From assembly GCA_964411425.1 (NCBI GenBank), contig CAYPKW010000066.1, forward strand, positions 1 to 14,978: a stretch of 14,978 nucleotides of DNA. Reading direction: 5' to 3'. Below the pieces are notes generated by a model that saw only the letters and a list, made by a program, of their open reading frames with translations, did not search any database and was not told where the DNA came from. The stretch comes from CAYPKW01 sp964411425 (GTDB lineage Bacteria > Pseudomonadota > Alphaproteobacteria > Dongiales > Dongiaceae). The translations under genes were made by a program, and so were the position numbers. This document shows, in pieces, positions 14,217-14,978 of the stretch. Position 1 is the first letter of the stretch, and each line of letters begins with the position of its first letter.

Positions 14217-14484
14217 AGGCAGCCGGTGCCGGATAGAGGGTCGGTTTCGGTAAACTTCCGCTTCTGACCCGGAGCGGACGTTTCCGATTCGCTCGTTTTC
14301 AAGGCGACTGCTTGCCGGCATGCCCCAACTTCGGTAGCACCTTCGCCTCAAAGGCCGCCAGTTGGAGGTACACCAATTGACTCCCCTGATTTGTTGCGGG
14401 AAGCTTTGGAACTTTTCGTGTTATTGTCTGGCGCGATGGTGAGTTCGCACACAGAGCCCCGACTCTGGCAACAACAAGCCTGAC
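14217..14484. other. Intergenic region, no gene recognised
   Basis: Between the aminotransferase promoter and the right-edge gene I see no convincing coding sequence or RNA gene. A small inverted repeat TCCGCT (14257-14262)/AGCGGA (14273-14278) is present. The base composition becomes less GC-rich across this stretch. A 15-codon plus-strand frame (14436-14483) encodes MVSSHTEPRLWQQQA and stops 1 nt before the ATG at 14485. It has no evident ribosome-binding site. Confidence 0.5.
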
Positions 14485-14978
14485 ATGATGCTTCGAGACA
14501 TTCTAACGCCCTTCTTGCCGCTCGATGCGTTACCCATCGTCTTCGAATCAATAGCGGCCATCGAAGCTTTGCCCGAGCTGGGAAATTGGAGTCCGGGGAA
14601 CCTATCGCGACTTGAGGCTATTCGACTAATTCACCTCGGCTTTCCACTAGCTTTTGTCCGGCGCTTTCCCTCGCTAGATCCTATTCGCAGGATCATTCGC
14701 GATTGTCTACTCAACAACGAGCAGCCGAAAGCCCCTGATCTCGCGGAATTGCATTTGGCCGCGTTCTGTTCCGCTATTGGCGCAAGGCACGTAGAGAACA
14801 TTCCCCGGGGTGGGGTGCCGACGCCGGATTTCAGGGTCACATGGTCTGAGAAGAAGTGTTCCGATATCGAAGTAGTGGCGGGGAGCAGAAAAGATCATCA
14901 TCTCGAGAGGCAGCGACTGAGCCAAGCGATCACCAAGGCTATACATTCCGATGGTCGCGATTTCGATATCGTCGTACA
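14485..14978 (+). CDS. Unrecognised protein, 3' end beyond the window
   Basis: An open frame of 164 codons runs off the right edge without a stop. I do not recognise the protein. The N-terminal part (about 1-75) alternates hydrophobic and acidic stretches and looks helical. The visible C-terminal part has Pro-Asp at 114-115 (TPDFRVTW) followed by DIEVVAGSRK (127-136), a layout that vaguely recalls PD-(D/E)XK nuclease folds but lacks a clean E-x-K. Codon use differs from the rest of the window: several CTA codons, two ATA, a TTA and an AGA, with visibly lower GC, suggesting horizontal acquisition. There is no strong ribosome-binding site before the ATG at 14485 (a second ATG follows at once). 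Minus-strand frames here are shorter and unconvincing. Confidence 0.6.
   Translation, partial: MMLRDILTPFLPLDALPIVFESIAAIEALPELGNWSPGNLSRLEAIRLIHLGFPLAFVRRFPSLDPIRRIIRDCLLNNEQPKAPDLAELHLAAFCSAIGARHVENIPRGGVPTPDFRVTWSEKKCSDIEVVAGSRKDHHLERQRLSQAITKAIHSDGRDFDIVV

Noticed and set aside
12768..14351. Deaminase as the C-terminal part of a 683-codon protein
   Set aside because: The upstream part of that frame is a shadow of the aminotransferase gene in another frame; the deaminase has its own ATG 2 nt after the aminotransferase stop.
14348..14551. Minus-strand frame of 67 codons at the right end
   Set aside because: No family resemblance and no good ribosome-binding site noted; it overlaps the longer plus-strand frame starting at 14485.

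Overview
The window looks like chromosomal DNA of a GC-rich alphaproteobacterium, most likely Hyphomicrobiales (Rhizobiales)-like. This is an inference from the high GC, the tightly coupled ABC-transporter operons, and the several families of paired palindromic (REP-like) repeats typical of that group. No rRNA, tRNA, CRISPR array or transposase gene is visible.

The core is a creatinine/creatine utilisation locus. Creatininase (creatinine to creatine) lies at 11296-12090 on the plus strand. It is transcribed divergently from a ten-gene block on the minus strand that runs from 11094 down to 136. In transcription order the block holds: a Tat-type solute-binding protein, two permeases and an ATPase (a full polyamine-type ABC importer, genes overlapping by ATGA); creatinase (creatine to sarcosine plus urea); the ATPase, Sec-type binding protein and two permeases of a second, unrelated-looking polyamine-type importer; and a PadR-like regulator. 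Both enzymes keep every catalytic or metal-binding residue I could check against the Pseudomonas putida enzymes. The simplest reading is that one or both importers bring in creatinine, creatine or a related guanidino/amine compound, and that the two enzymes convert it to sarcosine and urea. Sarcosine-oxidising and urea-degrading genes are not in the window.

Convergent to creatininase is a separate two-gene minus-strand unit (14158 to 12300) with a good sigma70-like promoter. It encodes a class III omega-aminotransferase (putrescine/omega-amino acid:pyruvate type) and a small zinc deaminase that resembles the yeast FCY1 cytosine deaminase rather than the usual bacterial CodA type. Its substrate is open: cytosine, creatinine or another amidine-bearing ring.

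The right edge (about 14222-14978) changes character. GC falls, codon use shifts to CTA, ATA, TTA and AGA codons, and an unrecognised plus-strand gene starts at 14485 and runs off the window. It may be a transferred accessory gene. Most intergenic gaps hold palindromic repeats: 1-139, 2796-2840, 3990-4018, 6628-6700, 9695-9820 and 12158-12230.
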